Of a stretch of DNA of 40,388 bases, positions 31,878-40,172 are shown in pieces. The stretch covers positions 1 to 40,388 of the forward strand of contig CAJUBP010000048.1 of NCBI GenBank assembly GCA_910584585.1, written 5' to 3'. How positions within the stretch are numbered: position 1 is the stretch's first letter; every line of letters starts with the position of its first letter. Origin of the DNA: an uncultured Lachnospiraceae bacterium. GTDB lineage: Bacteria > Bacillota > Clostridia > Lachnospirales > Lachnospiraceae. Position numbers and translations under genes: made by a program. The notes beneath the pieces are model-generated. The model made no database searches. It saw only the letters and a program-made list of their open reading frames with translations, and was not told where the DNA came from.

Positions 31878-31908
31878 ACCTGGCCTCCTGTGTAAGTTTT
31901 TTCTTTTG

Positions 31909-31935
31909 TTAGCACTCGGCTTGTAGGAGTGCTAA
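31909..31935 (-). promoter_or_regulatory. CIRCE element
   Basis: TTAGCACTC, nine bases, GAGTGCTAA: a perfect match to the CIRCE operator bound by HrcA. It lies between the promoter and hrcA. Confidence 0.98.
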
Positions 31936-31948
31936 CATCTATGTACTT

Positions 31949-31977
31949 AAAATAGCACTATCGTTTTTTATTGTCAA
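31949..31977 (-). promoter_or_regulatory. Promoter of the hrcA-grpE-dnaK-dnaJ operon
   Basis: TTGACA (31972-31977) and TATTTT (31949-31954) with 17-bp spacing, directly upstream of CIRCE. The perfect -35 fits a sigma-A promoter repressed by HrcA. Confidence 0.85.
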
Positions 31978-32037
31978 TAGTATTTTTTCGATTTTATAAT
32001 TTCTTTATAATTAGCAAATGGATTTTCTTAAGAAAGA

Positions 32038-32066
32038 TTGCGCAATGCTGCAAAATGAAATATACT
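32038..32066 (+). promoter_or_regulatory. Promoter of the Uma2-family gene
   Basis: TTGCGC (32038-32043) and TATACT (32061-32066) with 17-bp spacing lie 28 bp before the start codon. It is divergent from the heat-shock promoter. Confidence 0.6.
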
Positions 32067-32094
32067 AAATAAAAAATAGGAAGGAAGCGAACAC

Positions 32095-32652
32095 ATGCCA
32101 TTGCCACAGAAAAAATATTATACCGCAGAAAATTTTTACGCGCTGCCCGATGATATTCATGCAGAATTAATCAACGGGGAACTCATCTGCCTGGCCGCGT
32201 CCAGCCGGCTGCACCAGGAAATTTCACGGGAACTGCTTTTTGCGATTACCGGGTATCTGAAAAGAAAGGGCGGCAAATGCCGCGTATTTGCCGCGCCTTT
32301 CCATGTACAGCTCAAAGCGTCTGAACATACTGTTCTGGAACCTGACATCTCTGTGATATGCGATACGGACAAACTAACAGCCTATGGCTGTATTGGCGCG
32401 CCGGACTGGATCATTGAAATCACTTCGCCTTCCAACCCCAGCCATGACTATATTACAAAGCTAAACCTGTACAATGCCGCAGGAGTGCGGGAATACTGGA
32501 TTGTGGAGCCCCAAAATAAAACCGTCTATGTGTATGACTTAGGCAGCGGAAAACTGCCGCTAAAGGCCTACTCGTTCCATGATACTATCAAGGCCGGCAT
32601 TTATGAGGATTTATCCATCAATTTTGCTGATTTGGATTTTGGGGACTCCTGA
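32095..32652 (+). CDS. Uma2-family (DUF820) PD-(D/E)XK-type protein
   Basis: The 185-residue protein has the Uma2 pattern: AELINGELICLAA, LEPDISVICD, and DWIIEITSPSNPSHDYITKL followed by YNAAGVREYWIVEP, which carry the acidic and lysine residues of a restriction-endonuclease-like fold. The family is very common in cyanobacteria and is also found in Firmicutes; its function is not settled, and it may be an orphan nuclease. GGAAGG precedes the ATG. It is one of only two plus-strand genes in the window and stands alone. Confidence 0.88.
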   Translation: MPLPQKKYYTAENFYALPDDIHAELINGELICLAASSRLHQEISRELLFAITGYLKRKGGKCRVFAAPFHVQLKASEHTVLEPDISVICDTDKLTAYGCIGAPDWIIEITSPSNPSHDYITKLNLYNAAGVREYWIVEPQNKTVYVYDLGSGKLPLKAYSFHDTIKAGIYEDLSINFADLDFGDS

Positions 32653-32722
32653 TAAAACAAATATGTTCTGGAACGAGCTCTTCTATTTGGATGCAGCCGG
32701 AAATAGAAAACCTTCGCTCTTG

Positions 32723-35101
32723 TTACTCATTGGTTAGCAGGGATCTTGGCTCAATCTTCCGGATGCGGAAGGACATCAGGCAGGCAGCCCCAAAGGCAAA
32801 CAATACAAGCCCAAGCCCTGACGCGATCACAAACCCCACGGGGATATGGAAGGTGCAGGTAACGATTCCAAGGTTTCTTAAAAATACCGCTGTCAGCGGA
32901 TTTATCACAAAACAGCTTGCCAAAAGCCCAAGGGCGGCGGAACCTGTCACCGCTGGCATAAAGCTCAACGCTGTCTGGACCATAAGCTGCGGGGTGGTAA
33001 AGCCCAGTGATTTTAAAATGCCGTATTCCTTCTTTTTGCTGCCCAGCATAGCCCGTACCAACAGATACATCACAAAGGCGATAATCGTTATGCTAAGAAA
33101 AAGAATTGCGGCTACAATTACTTTCATCAAAGAAATATAGACCGTTGACATTGCATAGATAACCTTTAACATATTCTGGGTCTTGTTGACATTTTCCCCC
33201 AGCCGCCGGATGATCTCCTGATTGAAATCATCTGCTTTGGCGTCTTTCGAAAGGTTTATGTAATAGCTCAGATTAGAAAGCCTTCCCATCCGCTCAAACC
33301 CTTCCTGGGTCAAAAGGCAGTCTTTTCCCAGGTTATTGGAAATCTGCGTAAAACCGGAAATAATATAATCTGCTTCTCTCTCTCCAAGATTGAGCCTGAT
33401 TTCGTCGCCAATCCCATATCCATGATCCCTGGCATATTTTGCAGCCACCGCCGCCTCGTTGTCAAACTCTGGAAACCTTCCTTCTATCACAACCTCCTTA
33501 TTATTTACCTGGGAAAAATCATCACAAATGGCTGCCACTAATTCAGCCCCTCCCACATGCCCTACTATCTGGCTATGGTACAGGTAAACCTTTTCCACAC
33601 GGCTGTCCATTTCCATTTCCTGTAAAAATTCTGTTTTGGCGTCTGCATTGATATTGATGCAGACATCCGCTGTCTCCCCCGCCACAAGATTGAGAAAGGG
33701 AGTGATATCCACAATTACATTTTCCAGCATCAGCCCGGAAAATACCAGAATCAGGGACAATACCAGCATCGTCACGCAAATCGTGAGGTTATATTTCATC
33801 CCTGATAAAGTGGTTTTCAGCGAAAGAGCCAGCTGCAGGGGCAGCCTTGTTTTGTCCAGCGGGACGTGGTTCCGGCGAAAGCTGTGGGTCTGTATTCCCT
33901 GGCGCAGGGCGTCAATGGGAGGAATTTTTCGGATTCTGCGGGCGGACAGCCATACCGTTAAAGCCACAGCCCCAGACAGCACGGCAAGGGTCACGCACAA
34001 AGGCGCTGGCAGAATATGGATTTTATAGGGAATTCCCGTCTGGGAAACCATCATTTCATTTATGCCGGGAAACAAAAGCCAGGAAAGCAGCACGCCCAAA
34101 AGTGACGCAAACAAGGTAATGCCGAGAAATTGCAGCAGCAGCATTCCCATAAGCTGCCTGCTTTGATACCCCAGCGCCTTCCATACGCCCAGATTTTTCA
34201 TATTTTCCTGGATATAATGGATAATATTGGAAGACACTACAGCCAGCACAATCAACAGCACAAAAAACGCCATGGCGCTGATGACGCCGGAACAAATCAT
34301 CTGTGAAATGTAACGGGACTGGGAAACCAATGCGTAGGAGTTACTGGCTAAGACAGTTCCCGGATACCTGGCTGATATCTCATGGTTCAGCATGTTTTCA
34401 AACTCCTCGCTTTCCGCTTTGTCCGAAATCCGCACGGAAACCAGGACAGCGCCTGCGGCATACCCCTTGCCTTCCAAATCCTGGTAAGCCTGATCTGTCA
34501 TCAGGATTTCAAACATGGAGCAGTTGTGGGAGCCTGCCATAACACTGTTAAAAAAGCCGCATACCAGGTAGCTGGCCTTATGGTTTCCAATGGTAAGCTC
34601 CACAGGTTTCCCAACTGCAATGTCACCTGTTTTATATATCATAGGAAGATAAATACCTTCTTCTAATCCGCCGTCCTCCAGGATCTCCGCCTTTCCAACC
34701 AGCCGTTTCTCTGCGTCCCCTTTTTTCATCATAATAAAGTTTGAGGCCGCCTCCCCGCCGTTGTAAGTAATCTTTCCTTCTGCGCACATCACGTCATCCA
34801 TGCAGAATTCTGATGTGCGCGCATCCTTTTTCAGGATTTCGGAAATAGTTTCCTTCCTTTCGCCAGCATCATCTGTTGCCGCGCTTTGGCCTAAGGCTGC
34901 TCCACTATTTTCCACACAGGCTGTCACATGCTCTGCATTCAGGCGCTGATGCCAGCGGTCGAAATTCTGTTTATAATCGAAGCTTAACATCAGCCACAGG
35001 TTCATCATCCCCGCCGCCAGAAGAATCAGCACAATTTCTGCCATGGTCTGCCCTTTCGCCTTGCGCAGATTAGCCCTTACAAGAAATAAACTTTTCCTCA
35101 T
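32723..35101 (-). CDS. ABC transporter permease, FtsX/MacB type
   Basis: The 792-residue permease has an N-terminal helix (IVLILLAAGMMNLWLML), a large extracellular domain (about 40-240), three helices with FtsX-type motifs (SSNIIHYIQENMKNLGVWKALGYQ), a second N-terminal-type helix and extracellular domain, and three final helices (VRAMLGSKKKEYGILKSLGFT). This two-FtsX layout is seen in transporters for peptides, lipoproteins or antimicrobial-peptide resistance. The start at 35099-35101 follows GGGGTGGTAAGT and lies in the second copy of a 23-bp repeat. It is the second transporter gene after the ATPase and the two-component system. Confidence 0.88.
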   Translation of the reverse strand: MRKSLFLVRANLRKAKGQTMAEIVLILLAAGMMNLWLMLSFDYKQNFDRWHQRLNAEHVTACVENSGAALGQSAATDDAGERKETISEILKKDARTSEFCMDDVMCAEGKITYNGGEAASNFIMMKKGDAEKRLVGKAEILEDGGLEEGIYLPMIYKTGDIAVGKPVELTIGNHKASYLVCGFFNSVMAGSHNCSMFEILMTDQAYQDLEGKGYAAGAVLVSVRISDKAESEEFENMLNHEISARYPGTVLASNSYALVSQSRYISQMICSGVISAMAFFVLLIVLAVVSSNIIHYIQENMKNLGVWKALGYQSRQLMGMLLLQFLGITLFASLLGVLLSWLLFPGINEMMVSQTGIPYKIHILPAPLCVTLAVLSGAVALTVWLSARRIRKIPPIDALRQGIQTHSFRRNHVPLDKTRLPLQLALSLKTTLSGMKYNLTICVTMLVLSLILVFSGLMLENVIVDITPFLNLVAGETADVCININADAKTEFLQEMEMDSRVEKVYLYHSQIVGHVGGAELVAAICDDFSQVNNKEVVIEGRFPEFDNEAAVAAKYARDHGYGIGDEIRLNLGEREADYIISGFTQISNNLGKDCLLTQEGFERMGRLSNLSYYINLSKDAKADDFNQEIIRRLGENVNKTQNMLKVIYAMSTVYISLMKVIVAAILFLSITIIAFVMYLLVRAMLGSKKKEYGILKSLGFTTPQLMVQTALSFMPAVTGSAALGLLASCFVINPLTAVFLRNLGIVTCTFHIPVGFVIASGLGLVLFAFGAACLMSFRIRKIEPRSLLTNE

Positions 35102-35191
35102 ACTTACCACCCCATTTCCATTTGACGCAAAAAGCAACAAAATCTGCTTTGGCAGCATAAATTTATTTTCATACTTACCACCCCATTTCCA
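35098..35191 (-). repeat. 23-bp direct repeat at the ATPase-permease junction
   Basis: Copies at 35169-35191 and 35098-35120 are identical over 23 bp with a 71-bp period. Each carries GGAAATGGGGTGG, TAA and ATGA: the upstream one holds the ATPase stop, the downstream one the permease start. The sequence after the first ATG resembles the permease start, so this is a diverged tandem duplication of the junction. Confidence 0.93.
35104..35172 (-). CDS. 22-codon micro-ORF between the ATPase and permease genes
   Basis: The duplication yields a frame that begins with the first copy's ATG and ends with the second copy's TAA; it starts MKINLCC and ends MEMGW, the same last residues as the ATPase. It shares the ribosome binding context of the permease. 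It is either a by-product or a coupling device; four cysteines in 22 residues are notable. No homologue is known to me. Confidence 0.3.
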   Translation of the reverse strand: MKINLCCQSRFCCFLRQMEMGW

Positions 35192-35933
35192 CGAGAAAAG
35201 CAGACAGCTTCTTATGCCTTTTTTCATCGCCGCGCACGTACCTGCCCAGATTGCATTCCCCTAAAATCGCGCCGTCTTTTAAATACAGGATACGGCTGCC
35301 CCTGCGGGCGGAACGCATATCATGGGTCACCATCACCACACTCTGCCCCTGCTCATTAAATTTGGTCAAGGTATCTAAGACATCCAGCCCGGTCTTGGAA
35401 TTTAAGGCTCCGGTTGGCTCATCCGCAAATAAAATTTCCGGGGAATTAATTAATGCCCGGACAATCCCCACCCGCTGCGCTTCGCCGCCGGAAATCTGGG
35501 TGGGAAACTTTCTCTGGGTTTCTTCTGAAATGCCCACAGCCTGAAATAACTCCCTTGCCCGCCTAAGCAGCGCCTTCTTGTCTTTGCTGGCCAAAAGCCC
35601 TGCGCAGAGCACATTATCCAATACGCTCATGCTGTCAATCAGATAAATCTGCTGAAACACAAATCCGCAGTGTTCTCTCCGAAATATAGAAAGCCCGTCC
35701 TGGTTCAAATTGGAAATCACCTGCCCGCCAAAGGTTATGGCGCCAAGGGTGGGCGTATCCATGCCGGAAAGGGCATACAAAAGGGTGGATTTTCCGGCGC
35801 CGCTGGCGCCCATAATCACTGTAAAATCTCCTTGGTAAAGTTCCAGGTCAATGTTTTTCAGTACGTGCTGCATGGCGCCTCCGCTGGAGAAGGATTTGCT
35901 TAAATTTTCCGTTTTGTAAATGACTTTTTTCAA
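35175..35933 (-). CDS. ABC transporter ATP-binding protein (MacB/LolD type)
   Basis: The ATPase has Walker A GASGAGKST, the Q-loop FVFQQIYLIDSMSVLDNV, the signature ISGGEAQRVGIVRALI, Walker B ILFADEPTGALNS and the H-loop MVTHD. I place the start at a TTG (35931-35933) 9 nt after AAAGGAG, giving KKVIYKTENLSKSF; the ATG at 35997-35999 has no ribosome binding site. It pairs with the permease downstream and lies after the two-component system, with phased regulator sites in its promoter. Confidence 0.9.
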   Translation of the reverse strand: MKKVIYKTENLSKSFSSGGAMQHVLKNIDLELYQGDFTVIMGASGAGKSTLLYALSGMDTPTLGAITFGGQVISNLNQDGLSIFRREHCGFVFQQIYLIDSMSVLDNVLCAGLLASKDKKALLRRARELFQAVGISEETQRKFPTQISGGEAQRVGIVRALINSPEILFADEPTGALNSKTGLDVLDTLTKFNEQGQSVVMVTHDMRSARRGSRILYLKDGAILGECNLGRYVRGDEKRHKKLSAFLVEMGW

Positions 35934-36022
35934 TTGGGGAACTCCTTTCCTGGGTATCGAAATATTGACAATGTCAGTCCGCTGTAGAACCTTTATCATA
36001 GGTTTTATTTTATTTTCCCGAT

Positions 36023-36060
36023 TCTTAAATGTCTTTATGGAAACCTTAACAAATCCTTAA
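36023..36060 (-). promoter_or_regulatory. Four phased half-sites upstream of the ABC ATPase gene
   Basis: On the minus strand TTAAGG (36055-36060), TTAAGG (36044-36049), ATAAAG (36033-36038) and TTAAGA (36023-36028) are spaced 11, 11 and 10 bp, one DNA turn each. OmpR/PhoB-type regulators bind such direct repeats as dimers. A TAAAAT-like -10 lies downstream. The response regulator at 37409-38089 is the likely ligand. Confidence 0.7.
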
Positions 36061-36113
36061 ATCATTGCCACAGAACCGCAGGGTCAACGCAGTTCGTTTC
36101 AGAAAAGGCGCTT

Positions 36114-37412
36114 TTAAAGGATGCCGCTTAGCAAAACGGCGATGCTTACTCTTAGCCCTTTTTCCCCGTTTTCCACTGTGAATGCCCCGTCCATGGCTTC
36201 CATAAAATAGTTGGAGATAAACAGGCCAAGACCGGCTCCTTCGATTCCTTTGGCGTTGCTTCCCCGGCGGAATTTTTCTTTGATAAATAAGAGTTCTTCT
36301 TCTGGCAGTCCGCCGCCTTCGTCTTCAATTTCCACCACCAGCCTGCTGCCGGTTCTTTCCGACCGCACCCGGATGGCTGTATCTGCATATTTATAGGAAT
36401 TCACAAAAATATTGTCAAACACCTGCTGCAGCCTGAGCTTGTCCGCCCATACCAGGCAGGGAGGAATGGCACAAATAGCAGCCCGGTGAAGATAATCCGC
36501 ATGTTCAAGCATGCACGTAAGTTCACTGCTTTCCATATCGTCAGGCGTTACTGCCAGTTCCTGCAATTCTTCCAGTGTTGCGGAAAACAAATTCGTAACC
36601 AGGCTGTTAATCTGGTCGGCTTTTTGAATAATCTGCGCATAATTTTCCTGCGTCCTTGCGCTTTCTGCAAGGGCAAATCCCACTTCGGACGCAGCCTTTA
36701 TGCTGGCTACAGGAGTTTTGATATCATGGGAAAGCTTCGCCACAAGCTCCTTCTTCTCTGCATCCGCCTTTGCCTGGGCAAGCCTTGCCTTCTTAAGCTC
36801 CGCGCGCATAATGTCAAAGCTTTCCGTAAATGCGCCGAACAGGTTCTGCCTGTCCATTTCCAACGGAATGTCCAGATTCCCTCCGGCAATCCGTTCCGCA
36901 AATCCTTCCAGCTTGCGAAAAGGCTTTACCAGCTTGCGGTAAAGCCCTGCTGCGTAACCTGCAAGAACCGTCGCCTGAATCAGCAAAAGCAGCAGCAGAC
37001 ATAGGACTGCGCTGCGCTTCCTGGCAGCAGAACTTTCTAACCATGAATTGTAGAAAATCACTTTTCCCACCACAGCTTCTGATTGTTTTACATCAAGTAT
37101 GGTATCTCTGTGGGAAATTGCCTGGCTTATGGTTTCGCTTAGATGCTCCCTAGTCTTGCATAATACAGTTCCGCTGTTATCAATGACGACATAGTCAAAT
37201 TTCGCATGATCCGTCTTTGCCGCATGCCCTTTCTTTGGGACGTCTTCTGCCTTGGCAATTTTATCCCAGTCATTTTCCAATGTTTTTACAATTTTGTTTA
37301 CTGCCACCACATCCTGGGACGGCATCTCTTCCCTGCCCATAAAAAAAATCACAGCAGCCGCCTCCAGCAGGAAAATCAGCAGAAGCACAAAAATAAACCT
37401 GCGCGTTTTCAT
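36114..37412 (-). CDS. Sensor histidine kinase
   Basis: The 432-residue kinase has an N-terminal helix (FIFVLLLIFLLEAAAVIFF), an extracellular sensor of about 110 residues, a second helix (about 134-158), a HAMP-like segment, the H-box with His229 in LSHDIKTPVASIKAA, and the ATPase domain with the N-box (QVFDNIFVNSYKYAD), EDEGGGLPEEE and GAGLGLFI. The stop of the response regulator overlaps its start by 4 bp. It likely senses an extracellular signal for the ABC transporter downstream. Confidence 0.93.
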   Translation of the reverse strand: MKTRRFIFVLLLIFLLEAAAVIFFMGREEMPSQDVVAVNKIVKTLENDWDKIAKAEDVPKKGHAAKTDHAKFDYVVIDNSGTVLCKTREHLSETISQAISHRDTILDVKQSEAVVGKVIFYNSWLESSAARKRSAVLCLLLLLLIQATVLAGYAAGLYRKLVKPFRKLEGFAERIAGGNLDIPLEMDRQNLFGAFTESFDIMRAELKKARLAQAKADAEKKELVAKLSHDIKTPVASIKAASEVGFALAESARTQENYAQIIQKADQINSLVTNLFSATLEELQELAVTPDDMESSELTCMLEHADYLHRAAICAIPPCLVWADKLRLQQVFDNIFVNSYKYADTAIRVRSERTGSRLVVEIEDEGGGLPEEELLFIKEKFRRGSNAKGIEGAGLGLFISNYFMEAMDGAFTVENGEKGLRVSIAVLLSGIL

Positions 37413-38089
37413 TTTCCCGCTCCTTCAAATTTATACCCTTTGCCCCAGTAAGTGACAATGTATTCCGGCTGGTTGGGATTTACTTCTATGGCCTCGCGTA
37501 TTCTGCGGATATGGACGTTTAAGGTTCCATCTCCGGTGAATTTATCCGCCCAGACTTTTTCAAAAAGCTCCTGTTTGGACACCACCTTATCTCGGTTTTG
37601 GATTAAATAGGACAGAAGCCGGAATTCCATCATGGTTAATTTCACTTTCTTTCCGTCCACCAGAAGGCTCTGCCCTGGGATGTCAACCTTTAGCCTTTGG
37701 TCTGAATAATTTTCCCCGCTTTCTTTCCCGTAACGCTTTAAGACCGCCTGGACCTTGGCCAGCAAAACGCCAAGAGAACAAGGTTTTTGAATATAGTCGT
37801 CGCCGCCGATATTCAAAGCGGCAATTTTATCGTCATCGCTTGTCCTGGCAGAAATAAAAAGAATGGGGATATCGGTCCGCTCCCGCAGCTCCCTGCACAA
37901 TGCGAATCCGCTCCCATCTCCTAAATTGATATCCAAAAGCAAAAGCTCCGCAGTATTTTCCTCAAAAAAACAGCGGCTCTCTTCTGCACTGTAAACTGCC
38001 GCTGTTTTTACCCCGAATAAATTAAAATACTCTGCTGTGCTGTCTGCAAGCAGTTTTTCGTCATCTATAATTAAGCAATGGTATTTCAT
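37409..38089 (-). CDS. OmpR-family response regulator
   Basis: The receiver domain has the acidic pair in IIDDEK, the phosphorylation site Asp53 (LLLLDINLGDGSG), and the lysine in DDYIQKPCS; the C-terminal winged helix contains LTMMEFRLLSYLIQNRD and NVHIRRIREAIE. It is 226 residues, typical. It is the first gene of the operon, behind a consensus promoter, and probably binds the phased TTAAGG sites upstream of the ABC ATPase. Confidence 0.95.
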   Translation of the reverse strand: MKYHCLIIDDEKLLADSTAEYFNLFGVKTAAVYSAEESRCFFEENTAELLLLDINLGDGSGFALCRELRERTDIPILFISARTSDDDKIAALNIGGDDYIQKPCSLGVLLAKVQAVLKRYGKESGENYSDQRLKVDIPGQSLLVDGKKVKLTMMEFRLLSYLIQNRDKVVSKQELFEKVWADKFTGDGTLNVHIRRIREAIEVNPNQPEYIVTYWGKGYKFEGAGK

Positions 38090-38124
38090 GGAGGGTTCCT
38101 TTCCTGTGTGTTTATTCTAAATAA

Positions 38125-38153
38125 ATTATATGGGGACGCTGGGTATATGTCAA
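38125..38153 (-). promoter_or_regulatory. Promoter of the two-component operon
   Basis: TTGACA (38148-38153) and TATAAT (38125-38130) are both perfect and 17 bp apart. It abuts the inverted repeat at 38155-38210. Confidence 0.9.
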
Positions 38154-38154
38154 C

Positions 38155-38210
38155 CTAGAGCGTGTTTGAAAAATGCATCTGTCAAAAAGCATTTTTCAAA
38201 CACGCTCTAG
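38155..38210. repeat. Dispersed repeat, long form: 22-bp perfect inverted repeat
   Basis: Arms 38155-38176 and 38189-38210 are perfect reverse complements with a 12-nt loop. The arm is identical to the element at 26809-26830. It separates two divergent units and may be a two-way terminator or a mobile hairpin element of this genome. Confidence 0.95.
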
Positions 38211-38265
38211 CACCCTTTCTTTCCCTGGTCATACAATATTAATAAGCAAAATTAAGGAGAACTTT

Positions 38266-38405
38266 ATGGAAAAATTAATGGAAATCAGCCATGTGGGTTA
38301 TTCCTATCATACGATGCAGGGGGAAACGCCTGCTTTATCCAATATAAATTTTACGGTTCATAAAGGGGATTTCCTGGCGGTTGTGGGGCCTAGCGGGTGC
38401 GGCAA
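38266..38405 (+). pseudogene. 5' fragment of an SsuB/TauB-type ABC ATPase
   Basis: The start follows AATTAAGGAGAACTTT and reads MEKLMEISHVGYSYHTMQGE, then INFTVHKGDFLAVVGPSGCG. This is the N-terminus of the nitrate/sulfonate/taurine ABC ATPase group. Homology stops after GPSGCG, in the Walker A motif where KST should follow; the frame continues into unrelated sequence for about 50 codons. The rest of the gene is presumably on the far side of the inserted element, outside the window. The fragment cannot hydrolyse ATP. Confidence 0.85.
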
Positions 38406-38533
38406 TGCAATGGTTGCGCTGTGGAAACAAAGAAGGCAGCCTGTGGCTGAAAACTGCTGGCTGTCCTGCTGCATCTGTTTCCTTCTGCAAACGCATATCT
38501 GGCAGCCACTGATATTTGCTGATTCTTGCTCCA

Positions 38534-40039
38534 TCAATGGCTGCCATAGATAAAAATATGGGCTTCTTCTCCATCCCAGACAACCTTATCCAGAATCATC
38601 CGCAGATATTCCCGTTTTTCCGGCACAGTTAATGTGTCAAAGAGACTGCGAAAGCTGGAAAGCTGTTCTAAGAGGAACTCCATCTGCTGTTTATCCCCCT
38701 GAATATTTTTTCCTTCTTCCCCGGATTCTGCACGCTCTTTTTCCAGAGACACACATTCCTCATTCAACTTTCGGATTTCTTTTTCTATCTGCTGAATAAA
38801 AGTTTCCTCCCCGCCGGATTTTGCCAGAACAGAAATGAGATTCTGTACTTCTTTTTTTCGTTTCTGTATCTCCTGCTCCAGCAGGTCTGCCGCAGTTACC
38901 GTTTCTTCTTTGGTATCGTCAATTCTTGCCATGACTTCCTGCAGTATGCGGTGGATGTCGGAATTTTCTTCCGTATAGAGAAGCACCTCCCTACATACCA
39001 GTTCATCCAGTGTATTTCCCTGCACATTCGATACAGAGCATTTCTCCCCATGGGTCATGTCTTTGTAGGGGCAGAGATAGGAAAATTTCCGTTCTCCTGT
39101 TTCCGTCACCTGTTTGGAGGAATAATTTTTCGGGCGCATCAAATGTCCACAGGAGCAATACAAAATTCCTGACAGCAAAGCTACCGGGTTCTGAACTTTG
39201 TGCCATCCTTCTCCCCTGGAACTGTTTTTTGTCAGAAGACTCTGGATTTTGGAAAAATCCTGCCCGGATATGATTCCCGGATGTTTTCCCTTTGCCACAA
39301 TCCATTTTTCCGGTGAATTACTCTTATTCTTGTACTGGGCGGAAGAAGTTTTCGCATAGGCAATCAGGCCATATCGTCCGTCTGCTTCTTCTTTTTCCAT
39401 GCATACCTGGCAGCCCAGGTTCCAGAAATACTCGTAAGCCTCCTGGTCTGCCGCGCAATACACAGGATTTGTTAGAATGTCCCGGATAGCGGTTGTGGTA
39501 TATTCCTTGCCCCGCTTCGTCTGGATGCTGTGGCCGAGGAAATATTTGACGATTCCCATAAGGGACTGGTTTTTCAAATATTCCTGGAAAATAAATCGGA
39601 CAGTCTGCATTTCCTGCTCATCCACAGCCAGCCGGAAGGACTTCCTGCTTTTTCCATTGACAGAAACCTTTTCTTCCGCTTCCGCTGCAAACCCAAGGGG
39701 CGTGTTTCCTCCCAGCCACCTGCCCTTTCTCGCAAGCATCACCATATTGTCCCGGACCCGCTCTGCAATCTGTTCCCGTTCCATCTGGGCAAGCACCCCC
39801 GCAAAATAGAGCATGGCTTTTCCGATGGGAGTGGAGGTGTCAAACCGTTCTTTAATGCTGATGAATGAAACATCCAACTTATTCAGCGTTTCCACCAGAT
39901 TAGCCAGGTCTGCAATGTTGCGGCCCAGACGGTCTAACTTGTAGCATACCAGGTAATTGCAGTTTCCTTTTTTGATTTCCTGCATCATTTTTTGGAATTG
40001 GGGACGGTTGGTATTTTTGCCGGAGTAGCCTTCGTCTAT
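38534..40039 (-). pseudogene. Large serine recombinase, N-terminus missing
   Basis: The frame opens IDEGYSGKNTNRPQFQKMMQ and continues with YLVCYKLDRLGRN, FDTSTPIGKAMLYFAGVLAQ, the recombinase domain, a zinc ribbon (YCSCGHLMRP to LCPYKDMTHGEKC) and a long coiled coil ending in IFIYGSH. The N-terminal 60-70 residues, which carry the catalytic serine, are missing: upstream of IDEG there is a TAG (40040-40042) and, nine bases further, no recombinase-like sequence. The tail is intact. It is probably inactive, and mobility would depend on the second recombinase. Confidence 0.85.
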
Positions 40040-40172
40040 CTAATAGCCCATTTTGATACAATTTTATTTTCCCTACACTTTTTTATTTTGCCTCCCAAGG
40101 GGGTTCAAATGGAAAAACTGCCTTTAAAATAAGAAAACACTCCACATTCCCGTGAAGTGCAATCTGTATTTC
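40040..40172. other. Spacer between the two recombinase genes
   Basis: The AT-rich 130 bp contain the in-frame TAG and stops that cut off the downstream recombinase. Nothing else recognisable was seen. It is likely the scar of a deletion that removed the 5' end of that gene. Confidence 0.4.

Noticed and set aside
35934..35999. ATG start of the ABC ATPase at 35999
   Set aside because: No ribosome binding site precedes it, and the TTG at 35931-35933 has AAAGGAG and gives the normal family N-terminus.
38173..38265. Upstream start for the ABC ATPase fragment
   Set aside because: The frame begins inside the inverted repeat without a ribosome binding site; the ATG at 38266 has AAGGAG.
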